Assembly (NCBI GenBank): GCA_963773655.1
Contig: CAVZBX010000001.1
Span: 1,054,001-1,118,000, forward strand
Source: DASSQJ01 sp963773655
GTDB lineage: Bacteria > Actinomycetota > Actinomycetes > Actinomycetales > Dermatophilaceae
Reading direction: 5' to 3'
Length of the DNA stretch: 64,000 bases
The notes under the pieces are model-generated. The model was not told where the DNA came from, made no database searches, and was given only the letters and a program-made list of their open reading frames with translations. Below are positions 8,686 through 16,381 of the stretch, piece by piece (the first letter of the stretch is position 1; every line of letters begins with the position of its first letter). A program made the position numbers and the translations under genes.

Positions 8686-10116
8686 GTGTCGTGGGCGGAG
8701 GTGCAACAGGGGCTGCCGGGGGCGCTGGGAGCCAACCGGCCCGGCTCCGCAACCCCGCACGTCGTCATCTCGCTGCCGTCGATGAACATCGGCGACTCCT
8801 TGCTCGAGCACTACGCCGCCCGCATCCCCGCCATGGAGCACCGCTACCTGCTCGGCGTCGCGATGCTCGCGCGCATCACCACGTGCGAGATGGTCCTGGT
8901 CTGCTCCGCGACGCCCCCGCCCGAGGTCGTGGACCAGCACTTCGACGATCTGCCCGTCGCGGTACGGGCCGACTGCCGCCGGCGGTTCCACCTCGTCGAC
9001 GTCGCCGACGCCTCGCCGCGCGGGCTCACCGCGAAGCTCCTCGACCGCCCGGACCTGCTGGCCGCGCTCCGCGAGCGGGTGGCCGGACGCCCGGCGTTCA
9101 TCGAGCCGTGGAACGTCACCGACGCCGAGGTCCGGCTCGCCGTGGCGCTGGGGGTGCCGGTCAACGGGACCTCACCCGACCTGTGGCACCTCGGCGCGAA
9201 GAGCGTCGGCCGGCGGCTCTTCCGCGAGGCCGGGGTGCCGATCCCGGAAGGCGCCGAGGACGTGCGGACCCTCGACGACGTTGTGGACGGCATCCGGGAG
9301 ATCCGTCGGCGCCGACCGGGCTGCGCGGGCGTCGTCGTCAAGCTCGACGACAGTGCCGCCGGAGACGGCAACCGGGTCCTCCGCTTCGACTCCGCCGAGG
9401 ACGTCGGGCGGCTGGTCGGCGAGCTGCCGGCGGCGTACCTGGCCGAGCTGGACCGGGGCGGGGTGGTCGAGGAGCTGGTCGCCGGTGAGCCCTTCTCCAG
9501 TCCGAGCGTGCAGTTCGACCTCCTCCCGGACGGCACGTGGTGGGCGCTGTCGACCCACGAGCAGGTGCTCGGCGGCGCCGACGGCCAGGTGTACCTCGGG
9601 TGCCGGTTCCCCGCCGAGGACGAGTACGCCGCACGGCTGGGCGTCCTGGGCTCCGCGGCGGCCGCCGCGCTGGCGGACCGCGGGGTCCTCGGACGGATCA
9701 GCGTCGACTTCGCCGTGGGCCGGGAACCGGGGGGCGCTCCACGGGTCTGCGCGCTCGAGGTCAACCTGCGCAAGGGCGGTACCACACACCCCTACGCGGC
9801 CCTGCGCAACCTGGTGCCCGGGTACTACGACGTCGCCGAGGCCCGGTGGGTCGTCGACAGCGACGGCACGCACCGGTTCTACGAGGCCACCGACAACCTC
9901 GTCGACGCGGACTGGCTGGGGCGGGACCCCGGCGAGGTGGTCAGGGTGGTCCGCGGGGCGGGGCTGGCGTTCGACCACGGGTCCGGAACCGGGGTGGTGC
10001 TGCACATGCTCTCCTGCCTGGCCATCGACGGACGGATGGGGCTCACCGCCGTCGGTGCCAGCCGGGCCCAGGCCGCCGACCTCTTCGCCACCGCGTCGGC
10101 CGCCCTGCGGCCGTGA
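8686..10116 (+). CDS. ATP-grasp ligase-like protein (PGM1-related)
   Basis: 476 residues from GTG 8686 (GAGG about 7 bases upstream); GTG 8662 in the same frame is an alternative. About 200-290 looks like an ATP-grasp lid and core (VVVKLDDSAAGDGN, GVVEELVAGEPFSSPS). ALEVNLRKGGTTHPY at about 360-375 matches the metal/ATP-binding end of ATP-grasp enzymes and the PGM1 peptide-ligase-related family. The N-terminal 150 residues carry CSATPPPEVVDQHF and GTSPDLWHLGAKSVGRRLF, as in that family. The acceptor substrates are unknown, and no peptide-natural-product genes lie nearby. Confidence 0.7.
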   Translation: MSWAEVQQGLPGALGANRPGSATPHVVISLPSMNIGDSLLEHYAARIPAMEHRYLLGVAMLARITTCEMVLVCSATPPPEVVDQHFDDLPVAVRADCRRRFHLVDVADASPRGLTAKLLDRPDLLAALRERVAGRPAFIEPWNVTDAEVRLAVALGVPVNGTSPDLWHLGAKSVGRRLFREAGVPIPEGAEDVRTLDDVVDGIREIRRRRPGCAGVVVKLDDSAAGDGNRVLRFDSAEDVGRLVGELPAAYLAELDRGGVVEELVAGEPFSSPSVQFDLLPDGTWWALSTHEQVLGGADGQVYLGCRFPAEDEYAARLGVLGSAAAAALADRGVLGRISVDFAVGREPGGAPRVCALEVNLRKGGTTHPYAALRNLVPGYYDVAEARWVVDSDGTHRFYEATDNLVDADWLGRDPGEVVRVVRGAGLAFDHGSGTGVVLHMLSCLAIDGRMGLTAVGASRAQAADLFATASAALRP

Positions 10117-10131
10117 AGCGGCACCCGCCGT

Positions 10132-10689
10132 TCACATGTCGACCAGCCGGGGCCCGAACGCTGCCGCCAGCATCTGCTGGGCCTCCTCGGAGAGCATCTC
10201 GCCGTCGACGACGAGGTGCACCTCGCCGGGGGTCACCAGGACGAGGCATCCCTCCGCGCGCACCGCACGGGTGACCGAGCCCAGGGCGATCGAGCGTGAC
10301 ACCGCCGGCGTGGTGCTCGTCAGCCGCTCGCGGCCCACGGTGATCTGCAGCGGCGTCCCCGGAGGCAGCTGGTCGCCCAGGCGCCGCACCAGCTGGCGCT
10401 CGAGCTGCCGGGGGAGGAGGGCCGGGACCGTGAGCCCGGCGACGACGAGGAGGATCTGCATCACCTCCCGCACCGGGCCGGGAGGCAGCGTCGAGGCGAG
10501 CAGGAGCCCGACGGCGATGAGGAGCACGGCGGTGAACAGCCAGACCACGACGAGGCGGCGGCGGAAGTCGGGCTGCTGCTGGATCGTGCGTCGCAGCGCG
10601 CGCGCTCGGCGCGCGACCGACTCCGCGCTCGCCACCCCCGTGCAGGTGATCGTCGCCGGGTCGTGCGGGGACTGCTCCGTCTGCTCCAC
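10132..10689 (-). CDS. YcxB-like membrane protein, copy 1
   Basis: 185 residues from GTG 10689. A -10-like TAGCCT lies 6 bases before the start (complement of 10696-10701) with no Shine-Dalgarno, which suggests a leaderless mRNA. ITCTGVASAESVARRARALRR at the N-terminus is closely matched by the neighbouring gene. Two membrane helices (about 47-90) are followed by a soluble beta-rich domain resembling YcxB-type C-termini. The function is unknown. It is a tandem paralogue of 10735-11310. Confidence 0.6.
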   Translation of the reverse strand: MEQTEQSPHDPATITCTGVASAESVARRARALRRTIQQQPDFRRRLVVVWLFTAVLLIAVGLLLASTLPPGPVREVMQILLVVAGLTVPALLPRQLERQLVRRLGDQLPPGTPLQITVGRERLTSTTPAVSRSIALGSVTRAVRAEGCLVLVTPGEVHLVVDGEMLSEEAQQMLAAAFGPRLVDM

Positions 10690-10734
10690 GGCGGCAGGCT
10701 AGCCGGGGGAGCTCGACCCGTCCCGGCTTCGGCG

Positions 10735-11310
10735 CTACCGCTGGTGGAGGCGGCCGCCGAGGACCTCGATGACCACCTGGAGGGCCTCGTCGTCGATGCC
10801 GTCGCCGTTCATCACCCACGCCCCGTCGACGTGCCCTTCGAGCACCAGGCAGTCGCGCAGCCAGGAGGCCTCGGTGATCGAGGCCGTGGGCACGGCGAAG
10901 ACCCGGGATGGAGTGGCCACCGTGAAGGTGTCGTCGGTGAAGGTCTGCTCCACCGGGGTGCCGATGGGCGTGGTGCGGTCGACGACCTTCTGGAACCGGC
11001 GCAGCCAGCGCTGCGGCAGGGTCGTGGCGTCGACGAGCACCGACCCGAGGATCAGCACGACGACGAGGTAGGCGGCCCAGCGCAGGAAGTCGGAGGCCTC
11101 GGGGGCGAGCCACTGCACGAGGAGGTAGCCGCCGCCGAGGACGGCGGCCACGTAGACCACCCAGGTGAGCAGCCAGCGCAGCCAGAACCGGGCCCGGGTG
11201 AGGTGCCAGCGGCGCAGGGCCCGCGCCTCGCGGTCGTTGGACTCGGCGGTCGCGACGTACGTGCACGTCACGACCCGCCCGGTGTCGGGTGTCCCCGAGG
11301 TGTCCTCCAC
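10735..11310 (-). CDS. YcxB-like membrane protein, copy 2
   Basis: 191 residues from GTG 11310; TAGCCT lies 7 bases upstream on the minus strand (complement of 11318-11323). The N-terminus VTCTYVATAESNDREARALRR aligns with VTC/ITCTGVASAES in the gene downstream. Both have two membrane helices followed by a soluble domain (TDDTFTVATPSRVFAVPTASITEASWLRD). The pair arose by tandem duplication. Each copy has its own -10 element, so they are not simply co-transcribed. No catalytic motif was recognised. Confidence 0.6.
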   Translation of the reverse strand: MEDTSGTPDTGRVVTCTYVATAESNDREARALRRWHLTRARFWLRWLLTWVVYVAAVLGGGYLLVQWLAPEASDFLRWAAYLVVVLILGSVLVDATTLPQRWLRRFQKVVDRTTPIGTPVEQTFTDDTFTVATPSRVFAVPTASITEASWLRDCLVLEGHVDGAWVMNGDGIDDEALQVVIEVLGGRLHQR

Positions 11311-11349
11311 GGCCGACAGGCTACCGGCGGCGGGTCGGCCCGGCCCCGC

Positions 11350-12591
11350 TCAGACGCTCGTGACGACGAAGGCGACGTTGTGGCCGCCGAAGCCGAAGGA
11401 GTTGTTGAGGACCGCGATGTCGCCGTCGGGCAGGGTGCGGTGCTCGCCCCGCACCACGTCCAGGTCGATCTTGGGGTCCAGGTCGTCGATGTTGATCGCG
11501 GCCGGCGCGGTGCGGTGGTGCACCGCGAGGATGGCGAAGAGCCCCTCGAGGGCGCCCGCCGCACCCAGCAGGTGACCGGTCATCGACTTCGTGGCGCTGA
11601 CGCACATCCCGTCGGCGTCGGACCCGAACGCCCGCCGGATGGCGTTGGCCTCCGCGACGTCGCCGACGGGGGTGGAGGTTGCGTGCGCGTTGATGTGCAC
11701 GATGTCCCTGGCGGTGATGCCGGCCCGCTCGACCGCTTCGAGCATGGCCCGGCTGGCGCCCGACCCCTCGGGCTCGGGGGCGGTGATGTGGTGGGCGTCG
11801 GCGGACATCCCGATGGCGGCGAACTCGGCGTAGATGCGGGCACCGCGGGCCCTGGCGTGCTCGTACTCCTCGAGCACGATGACCCCCGCACCCTCGGCCA
11901 TGACGAACCCGTCGCGGCCGGTGTCGTAGGGCCGGGAGGCGGCCGCGGGGTCCTCGTTGCGGGTCGAGAGCGCCTGCATCTGCGAGAAGCCGGCGAACGG
12001 CAGCGGGTGCATCGCGGCCTCGGTGCCACCGGCGACGACGACGTCGGCGCGACCGGTGCGGATCATCTCGTAGCCGGTGCCCATCGACTCGGCGCCGGAC
12101 GCGCACGCGGAGACCGTGGTGTGCGCCCCGGCCCGGGCACCGAGCTGGAGGGAGACGTTGCCCGCCGAGGTGTTCGGCATGAGCATGGGCACTGCCAGCG
12201 GGAAGACCCGGCGCACCCCCTTCTCCTTGAGCACGTCCCACTGGTCGAGCAGGGTCCAGACCCCGCCGATGCCGGTGCCGATGGCAACGCCCAGGCGCTC
12301 GGGGTCGACCTCCGGGCTGCCGGCGTCCTCCATCGCGGCGCGGGAGGCGATCACGGCGTACTGGGCGCTGGGGTCCATCCGGCGCACCTCGACCTTGGTC
12401 AGCACCTCGGAGGGCTGCTGGGCGATGGTGCACGCGAAGTGGACGGGCAGCTCGTACCGCTCCAGCCACTCCTCGGGCAGGGGCTTGGCGCCGGAGCGGC
12501 CCGTGAGGATCCCCTCCCAGGTCTCGGCGATGGTGCCCCCGAGGGGCGTGGTGGCACCGAGTCCGGTGACGACGACGCGACGCTCGCTCAT
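11350..12591 (-). CDS. fabF: beta-ketoacyl-ACP synthase II
   Basis: 413 residues. Condenses malonyl-ACP with acyl-ACP in type II fatty acid elongation. The catalytic triad is complete: Cys163 in SACASG, His303 in NAHATSTP and His340 in MTGHLLGAAGA, with Lys335 nearby. Length and motifs are those of FabF/KAS II. It is the last gene of the fabD-fabH-acpP-fabF cluster and is separated from acpP by 90 bp holding a strong hairpin. The mRNA leader has AAGGAGCAGCAGGACCC before ATG 12591. Confidence 0.95.
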   Translation of the reverse strand: MSERRVVVTGLGATTPLGGTIAETWEGILTGRSGAKPLPEEWLERYELPVHFACTIAQQPSEVLTKVEVRRMDPSAQYAVIASRAAMEDAGSPEVDPERLGVAIGTGIGGVWTLLDQWDVLKEKGVRRVFPLAVPMLMPNTSAGNVSLQLGARAGAHTTVSACASGAESMGTGYEMIRTGRADVVVAGGTEAAMHPLPFAGFSQMQALSTRNEDPAAASRPYDTGRDGFVMAEGAGVIVLEEYEHARARGARIYAEFAAIGMSADAHHITAPEPEGSGASRAMLEAVERAGITARDIVHINAHATSTPVGDVAEANAIRRAFGSDADGMCVSATKSMTGHLLGAAGALEGLFAILAVHHRTAPAAINIDDLDPKIDLDVVRGEHRTLPDGDIAVLNNSFGFGGHNVAFVVTSV

Positions 12592-12641
12592 GGGTCCTGC
12601 TGCTCCTTGGTCGTGGTGGTCCGGGGGTCGACCCGAGTGGT

Positions 12642-12674
12642 GCTCCCCGGCCCCGCGGTGGCGGGCCGGGGAGC
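12642..12674 (-). terminator. hairpin between acpP and fabF
   Basis: Perfect 12-bp arms GCTCCCCGGCCC / GGGCCGGGGAGC enclose a 9-base loop in the spacer after the acpP stop. There is no T-run. It may be a partial terminator or an mRNA-stabilising structure that lowers fabF expression relative to acpP. Confidence 0.55.
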
Positions 12675-12681
12675 GGGCGGG

Positions 12682-12927
12682 TCAGCCCTGGTTGTTCTGG
12701 ATGTACGTGACGGCGTCGCCGACGGTGGTGAGGTTCTTGACCTCGTCGTCGGGGATCCGGACGCCGAACTTCTCCTCGGCGTTGACGACGATCGTCATCA
12801 TCGACAGCGAGTCGATGTCGAGGTCGTCGGTGAACGACTTGTCCATCTGGACCTCGGCCGGGTCCAGGCCGGTCTCCTCGTTGACGATCTCGGCGAGGCC
12901 GCTGAGGATCTCCTGCTGGTCTGCCAC
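12682..12927 (-). CDS. acpP: acyl carrier protein
   Basis: 81 residues from GTG 12927, with GAAGGAGAG about 6 bases upstream. The acidic four-helix protein carries the phosphopantetheine attachment motif DIDSLSMM, with Ser40 as the modified residue (DSL as in all bacterial ACPs). It shuttles acyl chains between FabD, FabH and FabF, whose genes surround it on the same strand. The 71-bp gap to fabH includes a perfect 16-bp palindrome (CCCGTGGGCCCACGGG, 12976-12991). Confidence 0.96.
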   Translation of the reverse strand: MADQQEILSGLAEIVNEETGLDPAEVQMDKSFTDDLDIDSLSMMTIVVNAEEKFGVRIPDDEVKNLTTVGDAVTYIQNNQG

Positions 12928-12998
12928 TGCTCTCTCCTTCTGTCGGGGATGCGGGGTACTGCTCGGCCCGGGTGACCCGTGGGCCCACGGGAGTCGGA

Positions 12999-14018
12999 TC
13001 AGGGGATGACGACGACCTGCGCCGCGTAGGACAGCCCGGCGCCGAAGCCGATCTGGAGGGCCAGCCCCCCGCGCGGCACCTCGCCCTGGCGGATCATCCG
13101 CTCCATGGCCAGCGGGATCGAGGCCGCCGAGGTGTTGCCGGTGTAGGCGATGTCGCGGGCGACGGGGATGTCCTCGGGCAGCCCGAGCTGCTTGACCATG
13201 GCGTCGATGATGCGGACGTTGGCCTGGTGCGGCACGAAGGCGTCGAGCTGGTCGGCGGTGATGCCGGCGGCCTCCATCGCCTTCTGCGCGACCGGCGCCA
13301 TCCCCCAGACCGCCCAGCGGAACACCGTCTGGCCGGCCATCCCGATCGCCGGCCACCCCAGGTTGTTCTCGTGGACGTCGATCCAGCTGTCCTTCTGCGA
13401 GATGGCGTCCCACTGGGCACCGTCCGAGCCCCAGATGGTCGGCCCGACGCCCGGGGTGTCGGAGGGGCTCACGACGGCCGCTCCGGCGCCGTCGGCGAAG
13501 ATGAACGAGGTGCCGCGGTCGTCCTTGTCGGTGAAGTCGGTGAGCCGCTCCACGCCGACGACGAGCACGTGGCGGGCGTTGCCGGTGCGGACCATGTCCG
13601 AGGCGAGGCCGATTCCGTGGCAGTACCCCGCGCACGCGGCCGAGATGTCGAACGCGGCGCCCTTGGTGCCGAGCCGCTCCGCGAGCATCGGTGACGCGGC
13701 CGGGGTCTGGTAGGGCCACGACACGGTGGCGACGATGACGACGTCGATGTCGGCGGCCTCCACCCCCGCCATCTCGAGCGCAGGTCCGGCGGCGAGCTCC
13801 GACATGTCGATGACCGACTCGCCCTCGCCGGCCCAACGGCGCTCGATGATGCCCGAGCGCTCGCGGATCCACTCGTCGCTGGAGTTGATCCGCTCGACCA
13901 GCTCGGCGTTGGGCACCACCCGGCGTGGCCGGTAGCCGCCGATCCCGCTGATCCGGGCGTGCCCGACCGGCGGTCCGGCCGTGAGCTGCGAGGCGAACCC
14001 CTTGCTGGTGACGGTCAT
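12999..14018 (-). CDS. fabH: beta-ketoacyl-ACP synthase III
   Basis: 339 residues from ATG 14018, which overlaps the fabD stop (ATGA). Starts fatty acid chains by condensing an acyl-CoA primer with malonyl-ACP. Catalytic Cys129 (SAACAGY), His264 (PHQANVRI) and Asn295 (YTGNTSAAS) are all present. Actinobacterial FabH enzymes usually favour branched primers; the selectivity here cannot be read from sequence. Translationally coupled to fabD and followed by acpP. Confidence 0.95.
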   Translation of the reverse strand: MTVTSKGFASQLTAGPPVGHARISGIGGYRPRRVVPNAELVERINSSDEWIRERSGIIERRWAGEGESVIDMSELAAGPALEMAGVEAADIDVVIVATVSWPYQTPAASPMLAERLGTKGAAFDISAACAGYCHGIGLASDMVRTGNARHVLVVGVERLTDFTDKDDRGTSFIFADGAGAAVVSPSDTPGVGPTIWGSDGAQWDAISQKDSWIDVHENNLGWPAIGMAGQTVFRWAVWGMAPVAQKAMEAAGITADQLDAFVPHQANVRIIDAMVKQLGLPEDIPVARDIAYTGNTSAASIPLAMERMIRQGEVPRGGLALQIGFGAGLSYAAQVVVIP

Positions 14019-14944
14019 GCGGAGTGCTCCTCGATGAGGGTGCGGGCGGCGGCGAGGTCGTCGGGGGTCTTGACGGCGAGCAGCTCGACGCCGCGCAGGG
14101 CGCGCTTGGCGAGACCGGTGAGGGTACCGGCTGGTGGGAGCTCGACGAGTGCGGTGACGCCGAGCTCGGCGAACCGCTCCATGCACAGGTCCCAGCGCAC
14201 CGGGCTCGACACCTGCGCCACGAGTCGGTCGAGCACCCCCCGCCCGTCGTCGACGAGCTCGCCGTCACGGTTGGAGACGAAGGGCACCGCCGGGTCGGCG
14301 GGGGAGAGGTCGGCGGCCGCTGCCGCGAGGGCGTCGACGGCGGGCTGCATGTACGAGGTGTGGAAGGCCCCGGCGACCTTGAGCGGCACGACCCGGGCCC
14401 GGGTCGGGGGCTCGGCGGCGAGGTCGGCGAGCGCGTCCAGCGCACCGGCGGCGACGACCTGGCCGGCACCGTTGACGTTGGCGGGGGTCAGCCCGTGCCG
14501 CTCGATGGTGGCGAGGACCTCGTCGGGGTCACCGCCCAGGACCGCGCTCATGCCGGTGGGGGCGGCAGCGCTGGCGTCGGCCATCGCCCGGCCACGCAGG
14601 GCGACGAGGCGGATGGCGTCGGTCTCGCCGAGCACCCCGGCGCCCGCGGTGGCGGTGAGCTCGCCGACCGAGTGGCCGGCGATGGCCCCGGTGCCGGCGG
14701 GCGCACCGGCGCTCCCACCGGTGAGCGCCCGCAGGGCGAGCAGTCCGGCTCCGACGAGGAGCGGCTGGGCGACGGCGGTGTCCTTGATCGTCTCCTCGTC
14801 CGAGGTGGTGCCGTGGGTGGCGAGGTCGACCCCGGCGGCGTCCGACCACGCATCGAGGTGCTCGCGCAGGCCGGGCAGCTCGAGCCAGGGGCTGAGGAAG
14901 CCGGGGGTCTGCGAACCCTGGCCGGGACAGGCGATGACGATCAC
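14015..14944 (-). CDS. fabD: malonyl-CoA:ACP transacylase
   Basis: 309 residues from GTG 14944. Loads malonyl groups onto ACP. The nucleophile is Ser92 in GHSVGE, with the conserved N-terminal PGQGSQ oxyanion region at 7-12 and His in AGAFHTSYM. It is the first gene of the fab operon. A palindrome (15011-15027) and a 95-bp spacer separate it from fasR, so this gap should hold the operon promoter and a site for FasR. Confidence 0.95.
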   Translation of the reverse strand: MIVIACPGQGSQTPGFLSPWLELPGLREHLDAWSDAAGVDLATHGTTSDEETIKDTAVAQPLLVGAGLLALRALTGGSAGAPAGTGAIAGHSVGELTATAGAGVLGETDAIRLVALRGRAMADASAAAPTGMSAVLGGDPDEVLATIERHGLTPANVNGAGQVVAAGALDALADLAAEPPTRARVVPLKVAGAFHTSYMQPAVDALAAAAADLSPADPAVPFVSNRDGELVDDGRGVLDRLVAQVSSPVRWDLCMERFAELGVTALVELPPAGTLTGLAKRALRGVELLAVKTPDDLAAARTLIEEHSA

Positions 14945-15010
14945 CCGTCAAGCGTGACGGCTCACCGGCCGCGCAGCGCCTCGAGGTGGGACGAACATCG
15001 GCGACCCGAT

Positions 15011-15027
15011 TTGTGGGGATCCCACAA
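15011..15027. promoter_or_regulatory. palindrome upstream of the fab operon, candidate FasR operator
   Basis: TTGTGGG-GAT-CCCACAA has perfect 7-bp arms and lies 66 bp before the fabD start and 12 bp after the fasR stop. FasR in Streptomyces activates this operon from the fabD promoter region. The exact operator assignment is inference. A short terminator for fasR is the alternative. Confidence 0.45.
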
Positions 15028-15039
15028 CCCGGACGGGAA

Positions 15040-16224
15040 TCACGGCCGGCCCGTGCCGCGGGCTGCGGGGCCCAGACGGTGCAGCGCCAGGGCCGTGCGC
15101 ACGGTCTGTGCGTCGTGTGGGTCGGTGAGGTCGTAGCCGGTGGCGCGGGTGATGCCGGCGAGGCGGTAGCGCACCGTGTTGGGGTGGACGATGAGGCTGC
15201 GCGCGGTGCCCTCGACGCCGAGCCCGCCGTCGAGCCAGGCGGCGGCGGTCTCGAGGAGCGAGCCTCCGGAGGACTCCTCGAGCGGACGGATGACGCGCTC
15301 GGCGAGGGCGTTGCGGGCCGGCAGGTCGCCGATGAGCGCCCGTTCGGCGAGCAGGTCCCCGGCGGCGACCGGGCGCGGGGCGGCCGGCCAGGCCGGGGCG
15401 GCGGTGTGGCCGGAGATCGCGGCCCTCGCGCTGCGCCCCGCCGCGAACAGGTGCGGGACCCGCGGCCCCACGACGAGCGGCCCGTCGCCCAGGTGCGGGT
15501 CGAGGGCGCCGGCCAGCCCCATCGGGTCGGACACCCCGCCCCCGATGCAGATGACCCGGGGTCCGTGGATGGCGACGAGCAGCTGCACCCCGGTGCGCCG
15601 CCCGGTGCGGTGCAGGTCGCGCAGCACCGGGCCACCCGGCGCGGAGGGGGTGCTGCCGACGACGACGACGACGTCGGCGACGGCGCCCCAGCCGAGGGCC
15701 GCCGCGCGCGACTGCATCGATTCGTCGGCCTCGCCGCGGATGACGGCGTCGACGACGAGCGACTCCAGCCGGGCGTCCCACGCACCCCGGGCCTCGGCGG
15801 CCTCGGCGTAGACCTCTGCGGCCGCGAACGCCACCTCGCGGCTGTACCGGAGCACCGCCTCGCGGGCGAGCGCACCCTCGCCGGGCGCGGCGATGCCGGC
15901 GATCTCCCGCTCCACGACCTCGATGACGGTGCGGAGCAGGTCGAGGGTCTGGGCCAGCGAGATCGACCGGGTGAGCTCGCGCGGTGCGGTGCCGAAGACG
16001 TCGGCGGTGACCGCGGGGCGGTCCTGGTCGCCGGCGAACCAGTCGAGGAAGCTGGAGATGCCGGCCTGGGCGACCAGCCCCACCCACGACCGGTTCTCGG
16101 CCGACAGCGCCCGGAACCACTCGTGGTCGGTCTCCATCTGCCGCACCGCGGCCTTGCCGAGGTCGCCGCCGGCGCGGGCGACCCGGGCACGGGTCTCCGA
16201 CGAGGGCCGGGCGGCGACGGTCAT
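15040..16224 (-). CDS. fasR: PucR/CdaR-type regulator of fatty acid synthesis
   Basis: 394 residues. The C-terminus (about 330-385: ETAAAWLDGG, ARSLIVHPNTVRYRL) is the helix-turn-helix of PucR-family regulators. The rest matches FasR, the activator encoded immediately upstream of fabD-fabH-acpP-fabF in streptomycetes. The minus-strand -10 TAGACT (complement of 16231-16236) sits 6 bases before ATG 16224 without a Shine-Dalgarno, pointing to a leaderless transcript. The role is taken from the conserved gene order plus the domain. Confidence 0.85.
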   Translation of the reverse strand: MTVAARPSSETRARVARAGGDLGKAAVRQMETDHEWFRALSAENRSWVGLVAQAGISSFLDWFAGDQDRPAVTADVFGTAPRELTRSISLAQTLDLLRTVIEVVEREIAGIAAPGEGALAREAVLRYSREVAFAAAEVYAEAAEARGAWDARLESLVVDAVIRGEADESMQSRAAALGWGAVADVVVVVGSTPSAPGGPVLRDLHRTGRRTGVQLLVAIHGPRVICIGGGVSDPMGLAGALDPHLGDGPLVVGPRVPHLFAAGRSARAAISGHTAAPAWPAAPRPVAAGDLLAERALIGDLPARNALAERVIRPLEESSGGSLLETAAAWLDGGLGVEGTARSLIVHPNTVRYRLAGITRATGYDLTDPHDAQTVRTALALHRLGPAARGTGRP

Positions 16225-16230
16225 GGCCGG

Positions 16231-16236
16231 AGTCTA
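16231..16236 (-). promoter_or_regulatory. fasR -10 box
   Basis: TAGACT on the minus strand lies 6 bases upstream of ATG 16224. Transcription would begin at or next to the start codon. Confidence 0.5.
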
Positions 16237-16330
16237 TTTGTGCGGGCCGGACAATCCGCCACCTCGGGCGCGCGGCATGGGGGTGACACGGCTTCGTCGA
16301 CGTGGCACGGGAACGCATCCCCTGCCAGGT

Positions 16331-16359
16331 CGACATTTCGGGGTGACCCCGAAATGTCG
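16331..16359 (-). terminator. perfect inverted repeat after argG
   Basis: Arms CGACATTTCGGGG / CCCCGAAATGTCG (13 bp) flank a TGA loop, 23 bp after the argG stop. It is probably the argG terminator, though it has no T-run. It also lies about 107 bp upstream of the fasR start, so an operator role is possible. Confidence 0.6.
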
Positions 16360-16381
16360 GGGCGGGTGGGGCGGCCCGGGG

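Noticed and set aside
10663..12975. Very long open frames antisense to real genes (for example 10663-12975 and 21408-25200 on the plus strand)
   Set aside because: Shadow frames of high-GC coding DNA on the opposite strand. They lack ribosome sites, and their composition is repetitive Gly/Arg/Asp/Val.
12976..12991. Perfect 16-bp palindrome between fabH and acpP as an operator
   Set aside because: It is all GC with no loop and lies inside the operon; such palindromes arise easily at this base composition.
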